Shown piece after piece: positions 51,455 through 60,078 of a stretch of 64,000 bases of DNA; the first letter of the stretch is position 1; each line of letters begins with the position of its first letter. The DNA comes from OMPR01 sp965183835 (GTDB lineage Bacteria; Pseudomonadota; Alphaproteobacteria; Rhodobacterales; Rhodobacteraceae). Under the pieces are notes generated by a model that was not told the DNA's origin, did not search any database, and saw nothing but the letters and a program-made list of their open reading frames with translations. The position numbers and the translations under genes are program-made. The stretch is from the NCBI GenBank assembly GCA_965183835.1, contig CBCYME010000023.1, forward strand, positions 195,909 to 259,908, in the 5' to 3' direction.

Positions 51455-52600
51455 TCAGGCGGTCTGTTTGCCAGCGTCGATCCGGGCCATCAGGTATTGC
51501 GCGAAATCGTAGTTCGGGCGTTCCAGATGGCTGAGGTGACCGGGGGCTGCCAAGTTGGAGCTGAGCCCTTTGAACACCTTTTCGGTGCAGCCGCGATCTT
51601 CGACGTTCACGTCATCCAACAGGGTTTTCAGCGCGTTGAAGTTTTCCTGAGCGTCTGGATCATCGGCATAGTCATCGGACATGCCGCCACCAAACCGGAT
51701 GTGGACCTGACCCGGCCCCTTGGGGTGCAGGCTGAGGTACCAGAAATAGCCGGGTGTCAGGGTGATCAGCAGGCTGGGGTACAGCGCCAACAGGAATGTG
51801 GTGCGCCGCTCATCGCCCTTGAGCCGGTCATTTGACGGATGTGCCATCGCGATGCGGAGCTGATCATCTTTCAGGATAGTGTGGTAGTTGAATGCGGGCA
51901 GGCCCGGAGGGCAAACCATTTCTTCAAGCTTGCTCAGGCCACCGATTGTACCGGCGTGGCACACCGGCAAGTGGTAGCTTTCCATGAAGTTTTCGGCCAG
52001 CACCTTCCAGTTGGTGTCCCAGACGTGTTCCTCAAAGAAGGCTTCGGTGTAGTTGGTCATGTCGTAGCCGGCGACCATCTCTTCGACTTGTTTGAGCTGA
52101 TCAGAGACATCGGGAGCGTCGGCGTTCAGTGAGATGAAAACCCAACCGAGCCATTCCTGACAGCGCACCTTGGGCAACTTATAGTTATCTTTGCAGAACC
52201 CTTCGTTCAGGGTCATGGCGGGGGCGCCACGCAGGCTGCCGTCCAGATTGTAGGTCCAAGCGTGATAGGGGCACACGATGGAGCGCACGGTTCCGCTGCC
52301 CTGCAAGAGGGTCGACATCCGGTGCAGACAGACGTTTGACATCGCCCGCAGTTCATTGTCACGGTCGCGCAGCACCACGATGGGCTGGTCGGCCAATTCG
52401 CAGGTGATGTAATCGCCCGGATTGGGCAGCGCGCTGGCACGGCCGACACAGAACCAGTCTTTGCTAAAGATATGCTCGAGTTCTTCGGCGACGAAATCCT
52501 CGGATGTGTAGACTTCGGGTGGCATGGCGCGTGCCTGCTCAAAAGGAACCGAGGTGTTCTGCCGTAGGGCGTCCAAGGTGGCTATATGATCTTTTGCCAT
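51455..52600 (-). CDS. Rieske non-haem iron oxygenase alpha subunit (2)
   Basis: A second Rieske oxygenase (381 residues), clearly different from the one at 48890. The Rieske ligands are CLHRM and CPYHAW. The iron site is in TNWKVLAENFMESYHLPVCH (His pair), with a C-terminal acidic region (GGGMSDDYADDPDAQ). GAGGAG precedes ATG 52600. It is the probable lead gene of the run ridA-DUF1028-Rieske 1. Whether the two oxygenases act in sequence or on separate substrates is not visible. Confidence 0.92.
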   Translation of the reverse strand: MAKDHIATLDALRQNTSVPFEQARAMPPEVYTSEDFVAEELEHIFSKDWFCVGRASALPNPGDYITCELADQPIVVLRDRDNELRAMSNVCLHRMSTLLQGSGTVRSIVCPYHAWTYNLDGSLRGAPAMTLNEGFCKDNYKLPKVRCQEWLGWVFISLNADAPDVSDQLKQVEEMVAGYDMTNYTEAFFEEHVWDTNWKVLAENFMESYHLPVCHAGTIGGLSKLEEMVCPPGLPAFNYHTILKDDQLRIAMAHPSNDRLKGDERRTTFLLALYPSLLITLTPGYFWYLSLHPKGPGQVHIRFGGGMSDDYADDPDAQENFNALKTLLDDVNVEDRGCTEKVFKGLSSNLAAPGHLSHLERPNYDFAQYLMARIDAGKQTA

Positions 52601-52947
52601 GTTGGCGGTCTCCTCTTACTCAAATCGTTTGGATGCGTCCGAACCCCAATTGGGCCAGCGCATGTGTGTCGAATCGATCATCTGTTATCTGGGGCTGGCG
52701 AGTTGGGTCTATTTCAAACAAACCGCTTGCGCCTAAGGCCCTGATTTTGATGATCCCTTGTGGTTTTCGTCCCGAAATCACGGGTCCGAGTCGCGTTTCA
52801 AAAGTGAGTTTCCACTGCGATTTGACGCTTAGAAAGAACTGTCTGTCTCACCTCTGTTAAGGTTGCCCCTAACCACGGATATGACCGCGAACGAGGGACA
52901 AAGGAAGGGCGGCATTCAGCCACCCACCCCCAGTTTTGTGTGCGCTT
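52601..52947. other. 347-bp spacer upstream of Rieske 2, promoter region
   Basis: This spacer holds the probable promoter of the Rieske 2 operon and the tail of the monooxygenase gene transcript. No open frame with a ribosome site is seen, and no strong hairpin. Confidence 0.45.
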
Positions 52948-54222
52948 TTAGGCGTCTGCAAGCTCTCGCTTTACCGGCGCGCGGTAGTCGCGATATTTGC
53001 GCTGTGTCGCGATCTGGTCAGCCACGTGTTTGGCATCATGCCAGACGCCCCAGATAAAAGTCGATCCGCGACGCGATTGCCATGGCAGGCCAAGGAAATA
53101 GATCCCCGGTTCAGACGACACCCCGCGCTGATGCTTGGGCTTGCCCGCCTCGTCACAGGCGTCGACCTCGAGCCAGCTGAAATCCTGGGAAAAGCCGGTG
53201 GCCCAGATGATCGAATTCACACCAGCGGCGGCAAGGTCCAGTTCCCGTGTTGGGTTGGTGACGCACGCGGGATCGGGACGCATTACGCGGGCTTCGGGCT
53301 CTTCTGGCAGGTCCAGACCGTTGCGGGTGACATAGGCATCCGCCAGATCCAACATCCCGTTATAATTGGCATCGCCATGGGCGATATTGTCCGCCAGATC
53401 TGGCGCAAAGGTCAGCACACCGTCGTTGTAGGTCTGCGTCATGCCGACAAGGTTCATGCCCCCTGCCGCCAATTCGCGAAAATCAACCGTATTGCCACCA
53501 TGTGCACCGCTGACCGCGATGGTCACATGTTCTGTGCCGGGTTTCAGCGCCGCCACGTCCCAGAGGCCCAGCACACCCAGCCACCAAACGAAATCACGAC
53601 CCCGGTAGGCGCGTGGGGGGCGATCATGCGGACCAACGGACAGATAGACCTTACGCCCAGCGCGCATCAGCTCATCCGCGATCTGCGCCCCGGATGACCC
53701 GGCACCGACGACCAGAATCGCGCCTTCGGGCATTTGATCGGGGTTGCGATAGTGGAACGAGTGCATCTGCAAGACATCCGCGTCTTGCGGCACCACTGGC
53801 GGGATGACAGGGGTTTGGAACGCGCCGGTGGCGGCGATCACATTCTCGGCTTCGATCACACCATCGGATGTTTCGACGCGAAAGCCGGGTTTGCCATCAT
53901 TGCGGGTCACTTTGGTCACGTCGACGCCACAGCGAATGGGAGCTTTGATCATCTTGGCGTAATCGACAAAATAGTCGGCAACCTGTTCTTTGTGGGGGAA
54001 TTCCTCGGGGCCGGATTTGGCGAATTCCATGCCCGGAAAGCGGTCGTGCCATGCGGGGCCGTTTGCCACCAGAGAGTCCCAGCGCCCCGTGCGCCACCGC
54101 TCTGCGATCCGGTCCCGTTCCAGTACAAGGTGAGAGATGCCATTGTTCGACAAGTGCTCGCTTGCGGCAACACCAGCCTGGCCTGCACCGACAACAAGCG
54201 TATCTACTTTTTCAACTGTCAT
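52948..54222 (-). CDS. FAD/NAD(P)-dependent monooxygenase (flavin-containing, CzcO-like)
   Basis: A 424-residue group B flavoprotein monooxygenase-like protein. FAD-binding GAGQAG is at about 12-17 (DTLVVGAGQAGVAASEHLS). The second nucleotide-binding motif is VVGAGSSGAQIADEL at about 172. The region between carries ATGAFQTPVIPP, and ATGF-type IIWATGFSQDFSW lies near the end. It may oxygenate nitrogen or a carbonyl carbon in the pathway. It shares strand with the Rieske genes but is separated by 347 bases, so it may have its own promoter. Confidence 0.9.
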   Translation of the reverse strand: MTVEKVDTLVVGAGQAGVAASEHLSNNGISHLVLERDRIAERWRTGRWDSLVANGPAWHDRFPGMEFAKSGPEEFPHKEQVADYFVDYAKMIKAPIRCGVDVTKVTRNDGKPGFRVETSDGVIEAENVIAATGAFQTPVIPPVVPQDADVLQMHSFHYRNPDQMPEGAILVVGAGSSGAQIADELMRAGRKVYLSVGPHDRPPRAYRGRDFVWWLGVLGLWDVAALKPGTEHVTIAVSGAHGGNTVDFRELAAGGMNLVGMTQTYNDGVLTFAPDLADNIAHGDANYNGMLDLADAYVTRNGLDLPEEPEARVMRPDPACVTNPTRELDLAAAGVNSIIWATGFSQDFSWLEVDACDEAGKPKHQRGVSSEPGIYFLGLPWQSRRGSTFIWGVWHDAKHVADQIATQRKYRDYRAPVKRELADA

Positions 54223-54352
54223 TTCAAATTCCTCTTAGGCATTCCGGGCGGATCTGATGATAAACCTAAGGGACGATGCCAATCACGGAAAACATGTTTT
54301 CATTAAGCAGTGATTGGGCACAGTCTAAGTGCCGCCTATGTGCCATAAAAAC

Positions 54353-54379
54353 AGGGGGCCCCAGCATGTGGAGCCCCCT
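54353..54379 (-). terminator. Rho-independent terminator
   Basis: Stem AGGGGGC/GCCCCCT extended by CCA/TGG, with a 5-7 base loop. On the minus strand it is followed by TGTTTTTA. It lies 34 bases after the hydroxybutyryl-CoA dehydrogenase stop and separates that operon from the monooxygenase gene. Confidence 0.85.
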
Positions 54380-54412
54380 TTGGTCGTGTCCCGTACACGT
54401 TGGGGTGCGAAC

Positions 54413-55288
54413 CTAACGGGTCGGTACGGGAACATCGCCTCGGTAATCGTAAAAGCCGCGGCCTGATTTGCGCCCGGTCCAGCCTGCCTCGACATATTTC
54501 ACCAGCAGGGGACAGGGGCGGTATTTCGTATCCGCCAAGCCATCGTGTAGGACGTTCATAATCGCAAGGCAGGTATCCAACCCGATGAAATCGCCCAGCT
54601 CCAACGGCCCCATCGGATGATTTGCGCCCAGTTTCATCGAGGCATCAATTGACGCGACATTGCCAACCCCTTCGTACAGGGCATAGCAGGCTTCGTTGAT
54701 CATCGGGATCAGGATGCGATTGACGATGAAGGCGGGGTAATCCTCGGCAGAGGCGGCGGTTTTGCCAAGGCTTTCGACCACCTTGAGCAGCGCCGCGTAG
54801 GTTTCTGGCGATGTTGCGATGCCGCGGATCAGTTCCACCAATTGCATCACCGGCACCGGGTTCATGAAATGGAAGCCCATGAATTTTTCAGGCCGATCCG
54901 TTTTGGCCGCCAGTCGAGTGATGGAAATCGACGAGGTGTTCGAGGTGAGCACCGTGTGGGGTTCTAACGACGGCTGCAGCCCGGCAAAGATTTGATCTTT
55001 GATCTGCTCGCGCTCGGTTGCGGCCTCGATCACCAGATCCGTGCCGCCAAGGTCGCCCAATTCACGTGTTGTGCGAATGCGGCTTAGCGCGGTGGCGCGG
55101 TCCTCTTCACTCATCTGCCCTTTGGAGACTTGGCGGGCGGTGTTTTTTTGGATCCGCCCGATGGCATCATTGAGAGCATCTTGGGAGATGTCGTTCAGCA
55201 AGACCTGATAGCCAGAGGTGGCAAAGACATGCGCGATGCCATTGCCCATCTGCCCTGCCCCAACGATACCAACGGTTCGGAATTCCAT
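54413..55288 (-). CDS. 3-hydroxybutyryl-CoA dehydrogenase family protein
   Basis: A 291-residue 3-hydroxyacyl-CoA dehydrogenase. NAD-binding GAGQMGNGIAH is at the N-terminus. The catalytic His-Glu region reads GFHFMNPVPVMQLVE. The C-terminal dimer domain has GANHPMGPLELGDFIGLDT and GRKSGRGFYDY. It should oxidise a short (S)-3-hydroxyacyl-CoA. ATG 55288 is 4 bases after the aldehyde dehydrogenase stop, so the two are co-transcribed. Confidence 0.94.
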   Translation of the reverse strand: MEFRTVGIVGAGQMGNGIAHVFATSGYQVLLNDISQDALNDAIGRIQKNTARQVSKGQMSEEDRATALSRIRTTRELGDLGGTDLVIEAATEREQIKDQIFAGLQPSLEPHTVLTSNTSSISITRLAAKTDRPEKFMGFHFMNPVPVMQLVELIRGIATSPETYAALLKVVESLGKTAASAEDYPAFIVNRILIPMINEACYALYEGVGNVASIDASMKLGANHPMGPLELGDFIGLDTCLAIMNVLHDGLADTKYRPCPLLVKYVEAGWTGRKSGRGFYDYRGDVPVPTR

Positions 55289-55292
55289 CGTG

Positions 55293-56723
55293 TTACCCCG
55301 CAAAGCTGTAGGCAGTTTTGACGATTGTATAGAACTCGGCCGCATATCGGCCCTGTTCGCGGGATCCGTGCGAGGACCCTTTGCGCCCACCAAACGGCAC
55401 GTGATAATCCACACCAGCCGTGGGCAAGTTGACCATCACCATCCCGGCCTGACTGCGGCGCTTGAATTCACGCGCATATTTCAGGCTGGAGGTGCAGATG
55501 CCGGAGCTGAGGCCAAATTCGGTGTCATTGGCGCTGGCGAGGGCTTCGTCAAAGTCGGCCACTTTGATCACGCTGGCACAGGGGCCAAAGATCTCTTCGC
55601 GGGTGGAGCGCATGGCGTTTGTTGCGTTGAGGAACAGGGCGGGGGCCTGAAAGTATCCGTCGGTTTCGCCTTGGATTCGCTGCCCGCCGATGACCTCGGC
55701 GCCTTCTTGTTTGGCAAGATCGACGTAGCCGAGGTTGCCGTTCAACTGCTTTTCACTCACCACCGGACCGATCTGAACGGATGGATCGAGTGGGTTGCCC
55801 ACTTTCAACGCCAGCATTTCGGCGGTCAGGCGGTCTACAAAGGCGTCATGGATGCCGTCCTGCACAATGATCCGGCTGGAAGCGGTGCAGCGTTGACCTG
55901 TTGAAAAGAAAGCCCCGTTTAGAATGGCAGGGACTGCGATATCCAGATCTGCGTCATCCATCACCACGATGGGGTTCTTGCCGCCCATCTCTAGCTGTAC
56001 TTTCTTCATGTCCTGCGCGGCCTGAACGGCCAGACCCCGCCCGACAGGAACGGAGCCGGTGAACGAGATGGCGTCGACCTGCGGGTGGGAGACGATGGCG
56101 TTGCCGACAACAGACCCCTGCCCCATCACCAGATTGAACACACCAGCCGGACACCCAGCATTGTGGATGATCTGGGTCAGGATATGCGCGCTGGCGGGCG
56201 TCAGGTCCGCTGGCTTGAACACAACCGTGTTGCCATAGGCCAGCGCCGGGGCGATTTTCCAAGCGGGGATCGCGATGGGAAAGTTCCACGGCGTGATCAG
56301 GCCAACAACCCCAACCGGTTCGCGCACCACTTCAACATCCACATCCGGGCGGACCGAGGCGATGGCATCGCCCGCGACCCGGATCGCCTCGCCCGCGAAG
56401 AAACGAAACACTTGTGCCGCGCGGGCGGTTTCGCCGATGGCCTCGGCCAGTGTTTTGCCCTCTTCCCGCGCCAGAACGCGGCCAATTTCATCTTTACGGG
56501 CGAGCAATTCTTGCGCGACGGCTTCGAGTAGATCGGAACGGACCTGAGGCGATGCACCAGCCCAACCGGGCAAGGCCGCGCGCGCGGCCTGCGCCGCCTG
56601 ATCCACATGATCCGCAGAGGCGCGGGCATAGAGGCCGATCACTTCGGACACGTCCGCCGGGTTGCGATTTTCAACTGCGTCAAGCCCGTCCAGCCAGGCC
56701 CCCGCGACAAGGTTCTGTTTCAT
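55293..56723 (-). CDS. NAD(P)-dependent aldehyde dehydrogenase, semialdehyde type
   Basis: A 476-residue aldehyde dehydrogenase. The catalytic Cys is in FFSTGQRCTASSR, the general-base Glu in QLEMGGKNPIVV, and the NAD contact in ITPWNFPIAIPAWK. The end, PFGGRKGSSHGSREQGRYAA, resembles alpha-ketoglutarate-semialdehyde and succinate/glutarate-semialdehyde dehydrogenases. With the adjacent omega-aminotransferase it would turn an amino acid into a dicarboxylate. It is followed by the CoA dehydrogenase. The exact substrate is not determined. Confidence 0.92.
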   Translation of the reverse strand: MKQNLVAGAWLDGLDAVENRNPADVSEVIGLYARASADHVDQAAQAARAALPGWAGASPQVRSDLLEAVAQELLARKDEIGRVLAREEGKTLAEAIGETARAAQVFRFFAGEAIRVAGDAIASVRPDVDVEVVREPVGVVGLITPWNFPIAIPAWKIAPALAYGNTVVFKPADLTPASAHILTQIIHNAGCPAGVFNLVMGQGSVVGNAIVSHPQVDAISFTGSVPVGRGLAVQAAQDMKKVQLEMGGKNPIVVMDDADLDIAVPAILNGAFFSTGQRCTASSRIIVQDGIHDAFVDRLTAEMLALKVGNPLDPSVQIGPVVSEKQLNGNLGYVDLAKQEGAEVIGGQRIQGETDGYFQAPALFLNATNAMRSTREEIFGPCASVIKVADFDEALASANDTEFGLSSGICTSSLKYAREFKRRSQAGMVMVNLPTAGVDYHVPFGGRKGSSHGSREQGRYAAEFYTIVKTAYSFAG

Positions 56724-56805
56724 GGAGTATCCGAATTTTTTGAAGGGTCAGGGTCAGGGCCGACAAATCCGGCCCTGACTTTTGGGAAGTGGCGTTTGCG
56801 CCTGC

Positions 56806-58113
56806 TTATTCAGCTGCGATGGCCGCTTGTGCGTTTACGGCAGATTCGATCGACGCTTCGAGCAGGTCCAGCGCTTCGGCCAGAATGGGCGCGGGCGTTG
56901 TGAGCGGCGGCAACAGACGCACAGCGTTTGCCCGTGTGCCGCACGGCAGGATGATCAAACCACGGGCTTCGGCCTCAGCGATGATGGCTTGGGTCAGGGC
57001 CGGGTTTGGGGCGTTGGTGGCGCGATCCGTCACCATTTCGAACGCGATCATGGCCCCCACACCGCGCACGTCGCCGATTGGCTCCATGCCTTGGCGTGAC
57101 GCGATGTCGTTCAGGCGCGCTTTGATGGCGTCCCCGATTTCATCGGCACGGGCGCATAGGTCTTCTTCTTCGATGACCTCGAGCACTGCGTTCGCTGCGG
57201 CAACGGCCAGAGGGTTGCCCGCGTAAGTGCCGCCGATGCCGCCCGCAGGGGCAGCATCGACGATTTCGGCCCGACCAGTCACGGCTGAGAGCGGGAACCC
57301 GCCAGCCAGGCCCTTAGCCATGGTCACCAGATCGGCGGCCACGCCTGCATGTTCGAACGCAAAGAGCTTGCCCGTGCGTGCGATACCCGTTTGCACCTCG
57401 TCTGCGATCAAAACGATACCGTGTTCATCACAGATATTGCGCAGCGCGCGCAGGAATTCAGGTTGCGCGATGTTAAAGCCACCTTCGCCCTGAACCGGTT
57501 CGATGATCATTGCGGCAACGCGTTCCGGATCAATCGAGCTGCGCAGCATGTTTTCCAGAACGTTCAAACTGTCCTGAACGGTGATGCCGTGGAATTCATT
57601 TGGGAAAGGCACATGCACCACTTCGGGGGGCATCGCGCCAAAGGCTTTCTTATAAGGGTTCACCTTGCCACACAGGGCCATGCCCATCAGTGTGCGGCCA
57701 TGAAAGGCGCCCGAAAACGCGATCACACCAGAACGGCCCGTATGTGCGCGCGCCATTTTCACGGCGTTTTCAACCGCTTCGGCCCCGGTTGTGACCAACA
57801 TGGTTTTCTTGGCGAAATCGCCGGGGGTGGCATCGTTCAGACGCTCGGCCAGCGCGATATAGCTTTCATAGGGCGCGACGTGGAAACAGGTGTGGGTAAA
57901 CGCCTCGGACTGAGCGGCGACGGCGGCCATCACCTTGGGGTGACGGTGACCCGTGTTGTTCACCGCGATCCCGGCGGCAAAGTCGATGTAGCGTTTGCCA
58001 TCCGCATCCCACAGTTCGGCATTGTCGGCCCGTACCGCATAGATCCCGCGGGTGGCGACACCGGTTGCAACAGCAGCCTCGCGGCGCGCTTTCAAAGTTT
58101 GACTGGAATTCAC
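56806..58113 (-). CDS. omega-aminotransferase, GabT-like
   Basis: A 435-residue class III PLP aminotransferase of the 4-aminobutyrate type. Cofactor and active-site segments are present: TTGAEAVENAVKMARAHTGR, AFSGAFHGRTLMGMALCG, IADEVQTGIARTGK (Asp) and the Schiff-base Lys in LVTMAKGLAGGFPL. Substrates may be 4-aminobutyrate, 5-aminovalerate or a similar amine. GTG 58113 is chosen because of a G-rich ribosome site and the usual N-terminus; a longer frame reaches 58197. It is the head of the run gabT-aldehyde dehydrogenase-CoA dehydrogenase. Confidence 0.92.
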   Translation of the reverse strand: MNSSQTLKARREAAVATGVATRGIYAVRADNAELWDADGKRYIDFAAGIAVNNTGHRHPKVMAAVAAQSEAFTHTCFHVAPYESYIALAERLNDATPGDFAKKTMLVTTGAEAVENAVKMARAHTGRSGVIAFSGAFHGRTLMGMALCGKVNPYKKAFGAMPPEVVHVPFPNEFHGITVQDSLNVLENMLRSSIDPERVAAMIIEPVQGEGGFNIAQPEFLRALRNICDEHGIVLIADEVQTGIARTGKLFAFEHAGVAADLVTMAKGLAGGFPLSAVTGRAEIVDAAPAGGIGGTYAGNPLAVAAANAVLEVIEEEDLCARADEIGDAIKARLNDIASRQGMEPIGDVRGVGAMIAFEMVTDRATNAPNPALTQAIIAEAEARGLIILPCGTRANAVRLLPPLTTPAPILAEALDLLEASIESAVNAQAAIAAE

Positions 58114-58151
58114 AGGTGGTCCCCCCGTTTGATTTTCGATTCTAGATAATC

Positions 58152-58175
58152 TATTGCTCAAATAATTGAGCAATA
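58152..58175. promoter_or_regulatory. perfect 24-bp palindrome, likely operator
   Basis: TATTGCTCAA-ATAA-TTGAGCAATA: two perfect 10-base arms with a 4-base centre, in the gap between the divergent gabT-like gene and the XRE-cupin regulator. It is the best candidate for that regulator's binding site and would cover both promoters. Confidence 0.8.
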
Positions 58176-58245
58176 CTAGGGTAAAGTTGCGCATCAACCT
58201 TCGATTCGACTATCCTTGGGCATAAACCATGGGAGAGCACAGATA

Positions 58246-58827
58246 ATGACCGATGAATTTGACGTAGGGGGCCGATTACGTGCCCTGAGAACGCAATTTG
58301 GCCTATCTCAGAGGCAATTAGCCGAAAGTGCGGGCGTCCCCCACGGTCAGATCTCGATGATCGAAACCAACCGAAGCAGCCCCTCGGTCGCATCTTTGCG
58401 CAAAATACTGGGCGGATTTGGAATCACGATGTCTGAATTTTTTGAACCAGACAGCCCACTAAACAACCAATCGTTTTTTAAACCGGACGAGCTGCGCGAT
58501 CTGACATCGATGCTGTACCAGGGAAATGAAGCGGCACAGAAGATGATCACGCTCAAGCAAGTTGGTGATGCCAAGTTGCATGGGCTGCAAATCCTGCACG
58601 AACGCTATGAAGCAGGTGCTGACACCGGATCGACCATGATCGAACACGAGTCGAGCGAAGGTGGTATCGTTGTCACCGGTGAGCTGGAAGTGACCGTTGG
58701 CGATGAGTCTCAGGTGCTGAAAGCGGGCGATGCCTATCTGTTCAACAGTCGCGAGCCACACCGGTTTCGCAACATCTCTGACCGCCCTGCCGAAGTGATT
58801 TCAGCCTGCACACCGCCTTATCTGTAA
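58246..58827 (+). CDS. XRE-cupin transcriptional regulator (PuuR-like)
   Basis: A 193-residue regulator with an N-terminal helix-turn-helix (GLSQRQLAESAGVPHGQISM) and a C-terminal cupin domain (EGGIVVTGELEVTVGDESQV, then GDAYLFNSREPHRFRN). PuuR-type proteins repress polyamine and GABA pathways and respond to the substrate. ATG 58246 has GGGAGAG upstream and lies 71 bases from a perfect palindrome. It is divergent from the gabT-like gene, its probable target, and is followed by the CoA-transferase gene. Confidence 0.92.
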   Translation: MTDEFDVGGRLRALRTQFGLSQRQLAESAGVPHGQISMIETNRSSPSVASLRKILGGFGITMSEFFEPDSPLNNQSFFKPDELRDLTSMLYQGNEAAQKMITLKQVGDAKLHGLQILHERYEAGADTGSTMIEHESSEGGIVVTGELEVTVGDESQVLKAGDAYLFNSREPHRFRNISDRPAEVISACTPPYL

Positions 58828-58874
58828 CCCTCAGCGCATGGCACATCTGTGGCCCTGCCCGAACTGGAATGTAA

Positions 58875-59984
58875 ATGACCCCGCTTGATGGTTTGAAAGT
58901 TGTCGAACTTGCCCGCATCCTTGCTGGCCCCTGGATTGGCCAATCGCTTGCTGATCTTGGTGCAAAAGTCACCAAAATCGAAGCCCCGTCCGGGGATGAC
59001 ACGCGCGCATGGGGCCCTCCGTTCATAGAGCGGGACGGCGACAAGACGGCGGCATATTTCTATGCGGCGAACCGGGGCAAAACCTCGGTCGCGATTGATT
59101 TTCGCACCCCCGAAGGGCAACAGACGGTGCGCGATCTTGTGGCGGATGCGGACATTCTGATCGAGAACTTTAAGGTCGGGGGGCTAGAGAAATACGGGTT
59201 GGACTATGACAGCTTGAAGGCGCTGAACCCGAGCTTGATCTACTGTTCCATCACAGGGTTTGGGCAAACCGGCCCTTACGCGAAACGTCCCGGGTATGAC
59301 TTTCTGATCCAAGGCATGTCTGGGCTGATGTCGATCACTGGCGAGCCCGATCGCCAACCGCAAAAAGTGGGTGTGGCCGTCACTGATGTTGTCACTGGGC
59401 TGTACGGAACCATTGGTATATTGGCCGCGGTGGAACAGCGTCATCGCACCGGCCTTGGCCAACATATAGACATGTCCTTGCTGGATTGCGCAACGGCGAT
59501 GCTGGCCAATCAGGCGATGAACTTTCTTGCCACCGGCAACAGCCCGATGCGCAAGGGAAATGACCACCCAAATATCTCGCCGTACCAAGTTCTGCCAACG
59601 GCGGATGGTCACATCATTCTGGCAGTTGGGAACGATGGGCAGTTTCAGCGGTTTTGCGGGGTTGTCGCGCGCCCCGATCTGGCGGCAAGCCCGGATTACG
59701 CCACCAACCAACTGCGCGTCAGCAACCGCGAGGCGCTGACGGAACAAGTCGAATTGGCTTTGCAGGACTGGACTTCGGCCGATTTGCTGGCCGCTCTGGA
59801 GGCCGCCACTGTCCCAGCCGGGCCAATCAACTCGATCGGTCAGGCGTTTGAAGATCCACAAATTCAAGCCCGTGGATTGCGCATCGATCCCGAAGGGGTG
59901 CCCGGCGTGCGGGGGCCATGGCAGTTTTCAGACGCAGAACTTGCGTTGGATATGTCTGCGCCCACCTTGCCCAAAGGCGACTAA
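58875..59984 (+). CDS. CaiB/BaiF family CoA transferase
   Basis: A 369-residue class III CoA transferase. The N-terminus is MTPLDGLKVVELARILAGPW, and the catalytic Asp lies in GLGQHIDMSLLD. Family landmarks ANRGKTSVAIDFRTPEGQ and SITGFGQTGPYAKRPGYDF are intact. It should move CoA between an acyl-CoA and an acid, for example succinyl-CoA to glutarate or another dicarboxylate made by the aldehyde dehydrogenase. That pairing is an inference from neighbours. It is 47 bases after the regulator on the same strand. Confidence 0.93.
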   Translation: MTPLDGLKVVELARILAGPWIGQSLADLGAKVTKIEAPSGDDTRAWGPPFIERDGDKTAAYFYAANRGKTSVAIDFRTPEGQQTVRDLVADADILIENFKVGGLEKYGLDYDSLKALNPSLIYCSITGFGQTGPYAKRPGYDFLIQGMSGLMSITGEPDRQPQKVGVAVTDVVTGLYGTIGILAAVEQRHRTGLGQHIDMSLLDCATAMLANQAMNFLATGNSPMRKGNDHPNISPYQVLPTADGHIILAVGNDGQFQRFCGVVARPDLAASPDYATNQLRVSNREALTEQVELALQDWTSADLLAALEAATVPAGPINSIGQAFEDPQIQARGLRIDPEGVPGVRGPWQFSDAELALDMSAPTLPKGD

Positions 59985-60008
59985 ACAAGACACCCCGGAC
60001 AAAAAAAG

Positions 60009-60028
60009 AGGCCGCCCAAGGGCGGCCT
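60009..60028. terminator. bidirectional Rho-independent terminator
   Basis: Stem AGGCCGCCC/GGGCGGCCT with a very short loop. An A run before it (seven A) and T's after it make it work in both directions. It is placed between the convergent CoA-transferase and TRAP genes. Confidence 0.9.
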
Positions 60029-60078
60029 TTGAGTTGGGGGATAAGGCCCGCGCAGGGAGGTGCGCGACCCTTGAGGTA

